A stretch of DNA of 64,000 nucleotides from Gluconobacter potus (GTDB lineage: Bacteria > Pseudomonadota > Alphaproteobacteria > Acetobacterales > Acetobacteraceae), in NCBI RefSeq assembly GCF_015244705.1, contig NZ_JABCQF010000001.1:806001-870000 (forward strand), given 5' to 3'. The notes beneath the pieces were generated by a model. That model worked only from the letters and a program-made list of their open reading frames with translations, was not told the DNA's origin and ran no database searches. Position numbers and translations under genes: made by a program. Positions 39,041 to 47,363 of this stretch are shown piece after piece (positions within the stretch are counted from its first letter, which is position 1; each line of letters begins with the position of its first letter).

Positions 39041-40209
39041 CGGGCGCCCCCTGCGGAGGGCACGGAGGCCGGAGCGGTCTGGCGCACGGTGCCGGTCCAC
39101 TGTTCGAGGAACAGCATGGCCGCGCAGACGATGGCCGGGAGAATGGCCTCAAGCCAGATGAGAGGCACCAGCGCGAGGTGCCGCCCGGCGAGGTTCTGGA
39201 GCATGAGCGAGATGGCCAGAAGCCCGACGACCGTCAGGATGGCGATCAGGGGGCGTGTGATGTTGCCGTGACGGGAGAAGGCCCCCCGGAGCACGGTGAC
39301 CAGACCGATCATCGCGAAGGACAGGGCCGTCAGCGGTGAGGTGAGCCGGCGCCATCCCACGACGATGTTCTTGCCGCGGTCACGCTCTGAGACTTCGTGG
39401 GGATCGGGATGGAACAGCTCGCGCAGGGACATTTCGTCCGGGTCCCGGTCTTCGTGGTTGTGCTGGCGCGACGAGGTGAGATCGATGGTGTTGCGTCCGA
39501 ATGTCAGGACATTCAGCCGTCCTGTATGGCGGTCGATTTCCTCGCGCGAGCCGTCATACAGCACGACGCGCGGCTGGTCGTTGACCACGACCATGGTGCC
39601 GCGTTCCGCGAGGATCGTGGTGTGGGAATCGGGGTCGCGGTCGTCTTCGACCAGCACACCGTGCAACTGGCCATCACTGGTGCGGCCGCGCACATAGACC
39701 GTCATGTCATTGGACAGGCTGGTGAACACGCCGTCCTGAAGCAGGAAGGCCGCCATGCGATTGCGGATCTGGAACTCGTAGCGATGGAACGCATGGTACG
39801 AAACTGGCGCGAGCCACAGGGTCAGGACGTAGCACAGGATCACCGAGAAGAACGCGCAGAGCAGCCCTGGCCTCGCCAGTTCCAGCGGTGAGCGGCCGGC
39901 TGCGCGCATGACCGTGAGTTCCCGGTCGCCGACCATCCGCTGATAGGTGAAAAGCACGACGAGAAACGTCGTGATCGGCAGGATTACGGCGATGAAGGAT
40001 GGCAGCATCAGCGAGGTGAGCTGGATGAAAACCCTCAGGGACAGGCCGTGCTGGACCACCATCGAGACGAAGTGCAGCGACTGGGTCAGCCAGATCAGTG
40101 CCGTCGCCCCTCCCGTCAGCGCCAGCAGGGCGATGAGAAGCTGGCGGAGAATGTAGCGGTCGAGCAGAGGCAGGATCTGCCGCCCGGAGGTTCCGGAGGA
40201 TGAGGCCAT
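39037..40209 (-). CDS. lptF: LPS export ABC transporter permease LptF
   Basis: A 390-residue partner of LptG. The N-terminal helices contain LLDRYILRQLLIALLALTGG and LLPSFIAVILPITTFL, with the coupling segment TYQRMVGDRELTVMRAAGRSP. A periplasmic domain (about 125-270) and C-terminal helices follow. An unusual charged loop HNHEDRDPDEMSLRELFHP lies before the last helices. First gene of the lptF-lptG-lptD-surA-rsmA run. Confidence 0.92.
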   Translation of the reverse strand: MASSSGTSGRQILPLLDRYILRQLLIALLALTGGATALIWLTQSLHFVSMVVQHGLSLRVFIQLTSLMLPSFIAVILPITTFLVVLFTYQRMVGDRELTVMRAAGRSPLELARPGLLCAFFSVILCYVLTLWLAPVSYHAFHRYEFQIRNRMAAFLLQDGVFTSLSNDMTVYVRGRTSDGQLHGVLVEDDRDPDSHTTILAERGTMVVVNDQPRVVLYDGSREEIDRHTGRLNVLTFGRNTIDLTSSRQHNHEDRDPDEMSLRELFHPDPHEVSERDRGKNIVVGWRRLTSPLTALSFAMIGLVTVLRGAFSRHGNITRPLIAILTVVGLLAISLMLQNLAGRHLALVPLIWLEAILPAIVCAAMLFLEQWTGTVRQTAPASVPSAGGAR

Positions 40210-40266
40210 GGCCCTTCATCTATCCCTAGCGCGTGGCGGGAGGAAGGCGAAAAAACGAAACAGTTT

Positions 40267-40749
40267 CTATCGCAGATAGGAGGCCCGGTCGATGGGCGCC
40301 CTTGTGACGGAGAGGCTGTGATAGAATTGTGTTCCGGCAATGCCGACCAGAAGACCCGCACCGGCGGCGAAGACGATGGCGATGTAGCGCCAGGGTCTCT
40401 GCATGCGCAGGGTTGCCAGTTCCAGCTGGATCAGCCCCAGATCCGTCTGGCAGCGTCCCAGGCGCGTCTGTGCCGTGCGGGTGTCGGACTCGCTCTGGCC
40501 GAGGCGGCGCTCAAGCCCGGAGATCTGCTCCTGGAGACGTTTTTCGCGCTCGGTCTCGTCTTTGCCGGATATGGTTCCGATACGGGAGGTGAACAGGTTT
40601 TTCAGCGCGCCGCCCGTGACACCGTCGCGCCGGGCCATCTGGCGGATCCGTTCCAGAGCGGTCGCCGCATGCCCCGGCTGTTCATCCAGCACCAGCGCCA
40701 GAATGTCCGACAGGATCTTGATTTCCCTGGGGTCCGGGGCGCGGGCCAT
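40267..40749 (-). CDS. Hypothetical coiled-coil protein with a C-terminal membrane segment
   Basis: A 160-residue protein. The N-terminal part (1-65) is a small helical domain (REIKILSDILALVLDEQPGHAATALERIRQMA). A coiled coil follows at about 68-112 (EREKRLQEQISGLERRLGQSE) and one membrane helix at about 121-140. The family is not recognised. It is three bases downstream of sua5, so it is probably co-transcribed with cysQ-sua5. Confidence 0.6.
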   Translation of the reverse strand: MARAPDPREIKILSDILALVLDEQPGHAATALERIRQMARRDGVTGGALKNLFTSRIGTISGKDETEREKRLQEQISGLERRLGQSESDTRTAQTRLGRCQTDLGLIQLELATLRMQRPWRYIAIVFAAGAGLLVGIAGTQFYHSLSVTRAPIDRASYLR

Positions 40750-40751
40750 GC

Positions 40752-41765
40752 TCAGGTCAGGGTCGCGGCATGGGTGCGCGGTTCAGCGGCGCGGCGAAGA
40801 CGGTCCCGGATGGCGAGGCCGAGCCCGTGGCGGGGGATCGGCTGGGCGGCGATGGTTTTCAGGCCGCGACGGGTGCCTTCCGCATCCAGAAAGCGCAGTC
40901 CGGCGAAGAGGCGGGCTGCCGCTTCTTCAAGATTGCCGCTCTCGCTCAGGTTCCATGTCAGTCCGGCGCCGGGCAGGGGCGTACCGAAGGCAAGCTGGGC
41001 TTCGTCGGGCGCGATGGAGGTCGCGTCCAGCCTGACAGGCAGGCTCGGGGCGTAATGCGAGGCCAGTCGACCGGGCGAGGCCGGGGCGATTTCCGAAAAA
41101 TCGTCCGGATGGCGGATCGGGCCGCAAAGTGCGGTCAATTCTTCGAGGGTCACGCCGCCCGGGCGCAGGAGGACGGGCACCTCGCGGGTCAGGTCGAGAA
41201 CCGTACTTTCCACGCCGATGGAGCAGGGGCCGGAATCCAGAACCGCGTCGATCCGTCCATCCAGTGAGCGCAGGACGTGAAACGCATCGGACGGGCTGAC
41301 CGTGCCTGAAACATTCGCAGACGGCGCGGCGACGGGGGCACCGACTTCGCGGAGCAGGGCCAGGGCCGTCTTGCCGCGCGGAACACGCAGCGCCAGCGTG
41401 GACAGGCCGGCCGCCGCGAGGTCGGAGACGGTTGAATTCGGGGAGCGGGGCAGAACCATCGTCAACGGGCCGGGCCAGAAACGCTCGGCCAGCGCATGGG
41501 CGATGTCTTCCATCCTGCCGCTCAGCGATGCCTGCGCGAAGGCGCTTTCAGCATCGGGGAGATGGCTGATGAGCGGGTTGAAGCGCGGGCGTCCCTTGGC
41601 GGCGAAGATCTTTGCGACAGCGGTATCGGACGAGGCAATGGCGCCAAGGCCGTAGACGGTCTCGGTTCCGAATGCGACCAGCTTTCCGGCCTTGAGGAGC
41701 TCGGCGGCGCGGCGGATGCCTTCAGGGGTGGCTGTCAGGCGCTCGGTGTGAAGCGTGTCGCTCAA
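40752..41765 (-). CDS. L-threonylcarbamoyladenylate synthase, Sua5 type
   Basis: A 337-residue enzyme making threonylcarbamoyl-AMP for the t6A37 modification of tRNA. The YrdC-like domain (about 10-200) contains AFGTETVYGLGA, KGRPRFNPLISH and APSANVSGTVSPS. The C-terminal Sua5 extension (about 235-337) distinguishes it from short TsaC. The start is a TTG at 41765 with a strong GGAGG eight bases upstream, inside the overlap with the cysQ stop; no better start exists. Confidence 0.92.
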   Translation of the reverse strand: MSDTLHTERLTATPEGIRRAAELLKAGKLVAFGTETVYGLGAIASSDTAVAKIFAAKGRPRFNPLISHLPDAESAFAQASLSGRMEDIAHALAERFWPGPLTMVLPRSPNSTVSDLAAAGLSTLALRVPRGKTALALLREVGAPVAAPSANVSGTVSPSDAFHVLRSLDGRIDAVLDSGPCSIGVESTVLDLTREVPVLLRPGGVTLEELTALCGPIRHPDDFSEIAPASPGRLASHYAPSLPVRLDATSIAPDEAQLAFGTPLPGAGLTWNLSESGNLEEAAARLFAGLRFLDAEGTRRGLKTIAAQPIPRHGLGLAIRDRLRRAAEPRTHAATLT

Positions 41766-42559
41766 GATGCGCCTCCGGTGCAGTAGAATGAGCCGTTCAG
41801 CCGGTCCGGCTTGCCATAGCGCAGGGGGGCGCCGGTCTCGTCGAGCAGGGCGCCGCCTGCGGCTTCCAGAATGGCCTGGGGGGCGGCCGTGTCCCATTCC
41901 ATCGTGGGGCCGAAACGGGGATAGAAATCCGCGGCACCTTCGGCCACCCGCATGAACTTGACCGAGGATGACAGCTTCTCGACGGAGGCGACCTGTCGTC
42001 CGGCGAGCCAGCGCTCCAGAAGTTCGGGATTGCCGTGATGGCTCGAGGCCAGAACGCGCAGGCCTTCTGCAGGCGGTGTGGCGGTATGGATCGGCGTGCT
42101 GTTTGTGCCGTCCGAGCGGTGGGCGCCGAGACCCTGTCCGCCGCTGTAGATCAGGCCGTAACCTGGCAGGGCAACCACGCCCAGAACCGGACGGTCATGG
42201 CGGACCAGGCCGATATTGACGGTGAAGTCCTTTGCGCCCGAGGCAAAGCCGCGTGTCCCGTCGAGGGGATCGACCAGCCAGTAGGCGTCTTCCGCGTTCA
42301 CCCGGATTCCGGCCGACATTTCTTCCTCGCCGATGGCGGGAATGGACGGGCAGGCCGCGCGCAGGCCCGATAGGATATGATGTTCGGAGGCGTGGTCCGC
42401 TTCCGTGACGGGGGAGGCATCGTCCTTGATGTCCGTCCGGAAGCCGCGTTCGCGGATGGCGTTGATGATGTCCGAGGCTTCGGATGCGAGCCGGAACGCC
42501 AGGGCCAGAAGGGCGCGGTCATCGTCCGCAGGGACGGTGATGGGTGAGGCAGAAGTCAT
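41762..42559 (-). CDS. cysQ: 3'(2'),5'-bisphosphate nucleotidase CysQ
   Basis: A 265-residue inositol-monophosphatase-family enzyme that degrades phosphoadenosine phosphate from sulfate assimilation. Metal-binding motifs are the Glu pair in IGEEEM (about 78-83), DPLDGTRGF (about 97-105) and, near the C-terminus, EWDTAAPQAIL. The length fits CysQ. It overlaps the sua5 TTG start by four bases. Confidence 0.92.
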   Translation of the reverse strand: MTSASPITVPADDDRALLALAFRLASEASDIINAIRERGFRTDIKDDASPVTEADHASEHHILSGLRAACPSIPAIGEEEMSAGIRVNAEDAYWLVDPLDGTRGFASGAKDFTVNIGLVRHDRPVLGVVALPGYGLIYSGGQGLGAHRSDGTNSTPIHTATPPAEGLRVLASSHHGNPELLERWLAGRQVASVEKLSSSVKFMRVAEGAADFYPRFGPTMEWDTAAPQAILEAAGGALLDETGAPLRYGKPDRLNGSFYCTGGAS

Positions 42560-42609
42560 TTGTCCAGACTACTCCAAGATGGCTTTTGCGTCATGTGCTG
42601 ATGCGCCCG

Positions 42610-43257
42610 TTATTGCGGGCAGGTCGGGACGGGCGCCTGATCTCCGTTCCACCGGGCAAACGGGATCTTTGTCGCAGCGCTCAGGGCGATGGCCGCGTGG
42701 CAGGTCGTGACCGGAGATGCGAGCGTGGTGCGAAGCGCGAAATAGAACGGCGTGCTGCCAGGTTCTCCGTCCCCTTGGGTCAGCTGGTACACGCGGATAT
42801 GTGCCGGACTGGGCTGCGGGACTGGATTGGTGCCGGTGTCGCGGGTGGTCACGAACAGTAGAAGAGCCGGGGTTCCGTTTATACGGGCGGATGCGAAATG
42901 GATGGTCTGGACCGCGTCTTCGCCGGTGTGGGGACTGTCCTGCAGCATGTCGAGAAGCTGGCCGGCATGGTCCGGGTTTTCCGTATCGATGAGGCTTGTG
43001 CGGCCGGGCTGCTCTGTGTCGCGGGTGGTGACGGTATAAAGATGGTAGCTCCATGCGTTTCCGTTTTCACGCCACAGCGGGGTGATGGTCACGTCCGGGA
43101 AGCCCGATGGATGAAGCGTGACGGGGCTGTTGCCGAGTGGGATAGGCGTGATGTCGGTGAGCCGTGAGGTGGCCTGTGCGTGCGGGGCAGTGCAGGCGAG
43201 GCCGGAGCAGAGCAGAAGCTTCAGGAGGGAACGGCGCATCGGGCGGTCTTTCTTCAT
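42610..43257 (-). CDS. Secreted hypothetical protein
   Basis: A 215-residue protein with a clear signal peptide (about 1-29, basic MKKDRPMRRS then a hydrophobic stretch, ending HAQA). The mature domain has no Cys until two near the C-terminus (TTCHAAIALS and VPTCPQ), which could form a disulfide. No family motif is recognised. Divergent from pepA, with 85 bases between the starts. Confidence 0.65.
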   Translation of the reverse strand: MKKDRPMRRSLLKLLLCSGLACTAPHAQATSRLTDITPIPLGNSPVTLHPSGFPDVTITPLWRENGNAWSYHLYTVTTRDTEQPGRTSLIDTENPDHAGQLLDMLQDSPHTGEDAVQTIHFASARINGTPALLLFVTTRDTGTNPVPQPSPAHIRVYQLTQGDGEPGSTPFYFALRTTLASPVTTCHAAIALSAATKIPFARWNGDQAPVPTCPQ

Positions 43258-43342
43258 GCCGGATGAGGGGAGGACTTGCCGGGGCGGTCGGTGTTCCCGA
43301 TAACGGAGGCAACGACTTCATGTTCCAGACGGCAGGGCCATC

Positions 43343-44815
43343 ATGCTTTCAGTGATTTTCGATTCCTTTCCAGCCTTTTCTGCGGATGCGCCCAGGGCTG
43401 TTGTCCTGCTGTGCGAGGCGGCGTCCGGCGAGCCATTTGCCGCGCTGGACAAGGCTTCCGCCGGGGCCGTTTCGCGCGCCGTTGCGCTGAAAGGCTTCAA
43501 GGGCGAGGCCGGCCAGAGCGTGGTGCTTCCGGCACCGGCCGAAGGGCTGTCGCAGGTCGTGCTTGCCGGTGTGAAACCCAAGGGTGGTGCGGCGATTGAT
43601 GCCGTGGCCATCGAGAACGCGGCCGGTCGGGCCGTTCGTCTGCTGGATGGTGTTGAAAGCGCTGTTCTGGCTTTTTCCGAAGGACTGGAGCAGTTTGCTC
43701 CGGACGCGGCTCTGGGCGCGCGTCTGGCATCCTATGATTTCGATCTGTACCGCACAAAGAAATCCGATAGCCGTCCGGTTCTGAAGACGCTGCATGTTGC
43801 GGTTTCCGATGTTGCGGCAGCGCAGACGCGGTGGACGGCTCTGGATGCGGTCTCGCAGGGTGTGATTCTGACACGGAACCTCGTGAGCGAGCCGCCGAAT
43901 GTGCTTTATCCTCAGACCTTTACGCAGCGCATTGAAGAACTGCGTGAGCTTGGCCTGACGGTTGAAGTGCTCGACGAAAAAGCCATGACAGAGCTGGGCT
44001 TTGGCGCGCTTCTGGGCGTGGCCCAGGGCAGTGTGCACAAGCCGCGCACGGTGATTGTCCGTCATAATGGTGATGGCAGCGAGGCTCCTCTGGCGTTCAT
44101 CGGCAAGGGCGTGACCTTCGACAGCGGTGGCATTTCCATCAAGCCTGCGGCTGGCATGGACGAGATGAAGACCGATATGGGTGGTGCTGCGACCGTGATT
44201 GGTCTGATGAGCGCGCTGGCCCGTCGCAAGGCTCCGGTCAATGCGATCGGTGTGGTTGGTCTTGTTGAGAACATGGTGTCTGGTGGGGCCCAGCGTCCGG
44301 GCGATATCGTGCGGGCCTATGACGGTCAGACGATTGAGGTTCTGAACACGGACGCAGAAGGACGCCTCGTTCTGGCGGATGTGCTGTCCTATACGCGGAA
44401 GCGCTTCAGCCCGAAGCTGATGGTCAATCTGGCGACGCTGACGGGCGCGATCGTGGTCAGCCTTGGCTATGAAAATGCCGGTCTGTTCAGCAACAGCGAT
44501 ACGCTGGCCAAGGGGCTGGCCGAGGCCGGGGCGCAGGTTGGCGAAGGGCTGTGGCGGATGCCGATGGGTGAGGCCTATAATCGCCAGATTGACTCCGATA
44601 TCGCGGACATGAAGAACATCGGTGGCCGTCCGGGCAGTGCGATCCTGGCGGCAGAGTTCCTCAAGCGCTTCGTGGGCGACACGGACTGGGCGCATCTGGA
44701 TATCGCAGGGACGGCCTGGAAGACCAAGGCGTCTGCTATCGCTCCGAAGGGAGCGACGGGCTTCGGCGTGCGTCTGCTGGACTGCTTCGTGAAGGCGCAC
44801 GAAGCCAGCGCCTGA
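43343..44815 (+). CDS. pepA: Leucyl aminopeptidase
   Basis: A 490-residue M17 metallo-aminopeptidase. The N-terminal domain (about 1-160) precedes the catalytic domain with the metal ligand Lys in FIGKGVTFDSGGIS (about 253-266), the signature NTDAEGRLVLADVL (about 335-348) and GGRPGSAILAAEFL near the end. The ATG at 43343 gives the usual length. Its partner holC starts 17 bases after the stop, a pairing seen widely in proteobacteria. Confidence 0.95.
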   Translation: MLSVIFDSFPAFSADAPRAVVLLCEAASGEPFAALDKASAGAVSRAVALKGFKGEAGQSVVLPAPAEGLSQVVLAGVKPKGGAAIDAVAIENAAGRAVRLLDGVESAVLAFSEGLEQFAPDAALGARLASYDFDLYRTKKSDSRPVLKTLHVAVSDVAAAQTRWTALDAVSQGVILTRNLVSEPPNVLYPQTFTQRIEELRELGLTVEVLDEKAMTELGFGALLGVAQGSVHKPRTVIVRHNGDGSEAPLAFIGKGVTFDSGGISIKPAAGMDEMKTDMGGAATVIGLMSALARRKAPVNAIGVVGLVENMVSGGAQRPGDIVRAYDGQTIEVLNTDAEGRLVLADVLSYTRKRFSPKLMVNLATLTGAIVVSLGYENAGLFSNSDTLAKGLAEAGAQVGEGLWRMPMGEAYNRQIDSDIADMKNIGGRPGSAILAAEFLKRFVGDTDWAHLDIAGTAWKTKASAIAPKGATGFGVRLLDCFVKAHEASA

Positions 44816-44831
44816 GGAGCGGAATTACGCC

Positions 44832-45275
44832 GTGGATGTCGGGTTCTATCATCTGACGCGCACGCCGCTTGAGCAGGCACTTCCGGCCCTGCTGGGCCGG
44901 ACGCTGGATGCGGGGGAGCGTGCGGTTGTGCGCTGTCCGGATGCGGCTGCGGTCATGGCGCTGGATGCAGCGCTGTGGGCCTGCCGGGACCCGGTCTGGC
45001 TGCCGCATGGCACTGCAAAGAGCGGCCATGCGGTCCGGCAGCCGATCTGGCTGACCGAGGGTGAGGACGTGCCGAACGAGGCGCGGTTCCTGTTCCGCGT
45101 GGATGGCGCGGGGAGCGATGAGTTCTCGCCCTTTACGCGGATTTTCGATCTTTTCGATGGCGGAAATCCGCAATCCGTTCAGCGGGCAAGACAACGCTGG
45201 GTGGCCATGAAATCTTCCGGTCACAATCTCGTGTACTGGAAACAGGAAGAGCGGGGCTGGAAAAAGGCGGGGTAA
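44832..45275 (+). CDS. holC: DNA polymerase III chi subunit
   Basis: A 147-residue chi subunit that links the clamp loader to SSB. Typical features are the N-terminal VGFYHLTRTPLEQALPALL, a central DPVWLPHGTA, and the C-terminal FDLFDGGNPQSVQRARQRW and HNLVYWKQEERGW. GTG start with GGAG about nine bases upstream. It is directly downstream of pepA. Confidence 0.93.
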   Translation: MDVGFYHLTRTPLEQALPALLGRTLDAGERAVVRCPDAAAVMALDAALWACRDPVWLPHGTAKSGHAVRQPIWLTEGEDVPNEARFLFRVDGAGSDEFSPFTRIFDLFDGGNPQSVQRARQRWVAMKSSGHNLVYWKQEERGWKKAG

Positions 45276-45359
45276 GGTTTCAAATTGTGTCTGAGACCCT
45301 TGATGGAAGACGCTCCGTAACCGGGGTGCCGTTCATTCCACTGGAGAGGACGCCTGACT

Positions 45360-46484
45360 GTGCCAGAGCCCACGAATTCTTCCCCCGCGCCTTTGAAAAC
45401 TGATCTTCGTCGCGTCGATATCAATCCCGACTTCTGGTATCCGCTGGCCTGGTCGAAGGATCTCAAGCGCGGCAAGACGATCGGGCGGCGGTTCGGGCGC
45501 TTTCCCATTGCACTGGTGCGGCCTGAAGAAGGAAGTGTCTTTGCGCTCGAAGACCGTTGTGCGCACCGTCAGGTTCCGCTCAGTCTGGGGAAGGTCAGCG
45601 GTGAGGCGGTCCAGTGCTGCTATCACGGCTGGGCTTATGGCCGGTCCGGGCGGTGCATCGATGTGCCGTATCTGGGCAAGGGTAAACTGCCGAATGGTGT
45701 GAAGACGTATCCCTGTCGTGAGGCAGGCGGGATGATCTTCATTTTCCCCGGTGATGCGGAAAAAGCGGAGAGCGTGCCGCTGCCGCCTCTGGCCCAGGTG
45801 GACAATCCGGCGTTCAAGACGCGGCGTTTCAGCCCGGTCGTGAAGTGCCACTATACGTTCATGCATGAGAACCTGATGGACATGAACCATCAGTTCCTGC
45901 ACCGTCGCCAGATGGGGCAGATCAGGGCGCGTTTTCTGGGGCAGGATGCGGGTGAGAACTTCATCGAGGCGCACTACAGCTTTGCGCGGACGGGAAACCA
46001 GCAGCCGCTGGCGGAACGCCTGATCTTCGGCAAGCATCATGATGATCCGAACCGGGAGCAGCCGGTCGAGGAGATCGTCAGCATCCGCACGACCTATCCG
46101 TATCAGAGCCTGAAAATCCATGACAAAGACGGCGATCTGATCATGGAGTTGTTCAGCGTTTACGTCCCTGACACGGCGGACGGGATGAGCACGCAGACGT
46201 TCGGTCTGCTGTCGGTGCTGCGACCGAAGACGCCGTTCCTGATCGACATGATCTGGCCTGCATTGGGCATTTTCACGCACCGGATCTTTGAAGAAGACCG
46301 GGAAATCATGGAACTGGAGCAGAACGCCTGGCGTGAACTCGGGGGCGATCATAACGTCGAGGTCTTCCCGATCGTGCGGAAATTGCGGGATCTTCTGGCG
46401 CAGAACGGTGTCGCGCCGGGGACGGATACGGTGGCGCAGGCTGAAGTTTCGAGGGAACAGCCGGCTGATCCTGTCGTTGTCTGA
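45360..46484 (+). CDS. Rieske-type ring-hydroxylating oxygenase alpha subunit-like protein
   Basis: A 374-residue protein with an N-terminal Rieske 2Fe-2S domain, whose ligands are Cys67/His69 (CAHRQVPL) and Cys86/His89 (CCYHGWAYG). The catalytic domain has a mononuclear iron site, DMNHQFLH (Asp174, His177, His181). Such enzymes hydroxylate or demethylate aromatic, choline-like or terpenoid substrates using a separate reductase; no reductase or ferredoxin gene is adjacent, and the substrate cannot be inferred. GTG start with GGAG upstream. It lies 84 bases after holC and 22 before the aldo/keto reductase. Confidence 0.9.
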   Translation: MPEPTNSSPAPLKTDLRRVDINPDFWYPLAWSKDLKRGKTIGRRFGRFPIALVRPEEGSVFALEDRCAHRQVPLSLGKVSGEAVQCCYHGWAYGRSGRCIDVPYLGKGKLPNGVKTYPCREAGGMIFIFPGDAEKAESVPLPPLAQVDNPAFKTRRFSPVVKCHYTFMHENLMDMNHQFLHRRQMGQIRARFLGQDAGENFIEAHYSFARTGNQQPLAERLIFGKHHDDPNREQPVEEIVSIRTTYPYQSLKIHDKDGDLIMELFSVYVPDTADGMSTQTFGLLSVLRPKTPFLIDMIWPALGIFTHRIFEEDREIMELEQNAWRELGGDHNVEVFPIVRKLRDLLAQNGVAPGTDTVAQAEVSREQPADPVVV

Positions 46485-46505
46485 GGACACAGACAGGAAA
46501 CGGTC

Positions 46506-47351
46506 ATGAAAACAGTCACACTCAGGAATGGTGTCAGGGTTCCCGCGCTGGGCATGGGAACCTGGAATATCGGCGACAGTGCCGCGCGGCGTTCTGACGA
46601 GATCGAAAGCCTGCGTCAGGGACTGGAGGCCGGGCTGCGGGTTGTTGATACTGCCGAGATGTATGGCAACGGCCGGTCGGAAGAACTGGTGGGGGAAGCC
46701 ATCGCGGATGTGCGCGATGACGTTTATCTTGTCAGCAAGGTCGTGCCGTCCAATGCGTCGTATGATGGTGTGCACAAGGCATGCCGCCGTTCACTCAAGC
46801 ATCTCGATACGGACTGGCTTGACCTGTACCTGCTGCACTGGCGCGGGGGTACGCCGCTTGAGGAGACGATCCGCGCGTTCGAGGATCTGAAGGATGACGG
46901 GCTGATCCGGGGCTGGGGTGTTTCGAACTTCGATGTCGATGACATGGAAGAAATTGAAAGCCTGTCCGGAAACTGTCTGGTCAATCAGGTTCTGTACAAT
47001 CTTGAGCATCGCGGGACGGAATTCGATCTTCTGGATCATGATCTGAGCACCGATATGGTCACGATGGCGTATTCGCCGCTCGGGCAGGGCGGGGAGCTTC
47101 TGGAACATCCGGCTCTGAAAGACGTAGCGTCGAGGCATGAGACGTCGCAGGGGCCTGCCGATCCGGCTCAGATCGCGCTGGCCTGGGTGCTGCGCCGGCC
47201 GAATGTGATGGCCATTCCGAAGGCCGGGTCTCCGAAGCATGTTGCCGGAAATCTGGCCAGTCTGGAGATCAGTCTGACGGATGCGGATCTCAAAACGCTG
47301 GACAGTGCTTTCCCTCCGCCGAAACGCAAGGTATCTCTCGCCATGATCTGA
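46506..47351 (+). CDS. Aldo/keto reductase
   Basis: A 281-residue NAD(P)H-dependent reductase of the (beta/alpha)8 type. The catalytic tetrad is readable as Asp48, Tyr53, Lys78 and His111 (DTAEMYGNG, SKVVPSN, LLHWRGG). The C-terminal cofactor loop contains IPKAGSPKHV. The substrate is unknown. It is 21 bases after the Rieske gene and 12 before the next gene, so it may share a transcript with both. Confidence 0.92.
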   Translation: MKTVTLRNGVRVPALGMGTWNIGDSAARRSDEIESLRQGLEAGLRVVDTAEMYGNGRSEELVGEAIADVRDDVYLVSKVVPSNASYDGVHKACRRSLKHLDTDWLDLYLLHWRGGTPLEETIRAFEDLKDDGLIRGWGVSNFDVDDMEEIESLSGNCLVNQVLYNLEHRGTEFDLLDHDLSTDMVTMAYSPLGQGGELLEHPALKDVASRHETSQGPADPAQIALAWVLRRPNVMAIPKAGSPKHVAGNLASLEISLTDADLKTLDSAFPPPKRKVSLAMI

Positions 47352-47363
47352 CGGTCGTGATGA

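Noticed and set aside
43349-44800. A minus-strand open frame of about 483 codons opposite pepA
   Set aside because: Covers pepA almost end to end in antisense and shows no protein-like features.
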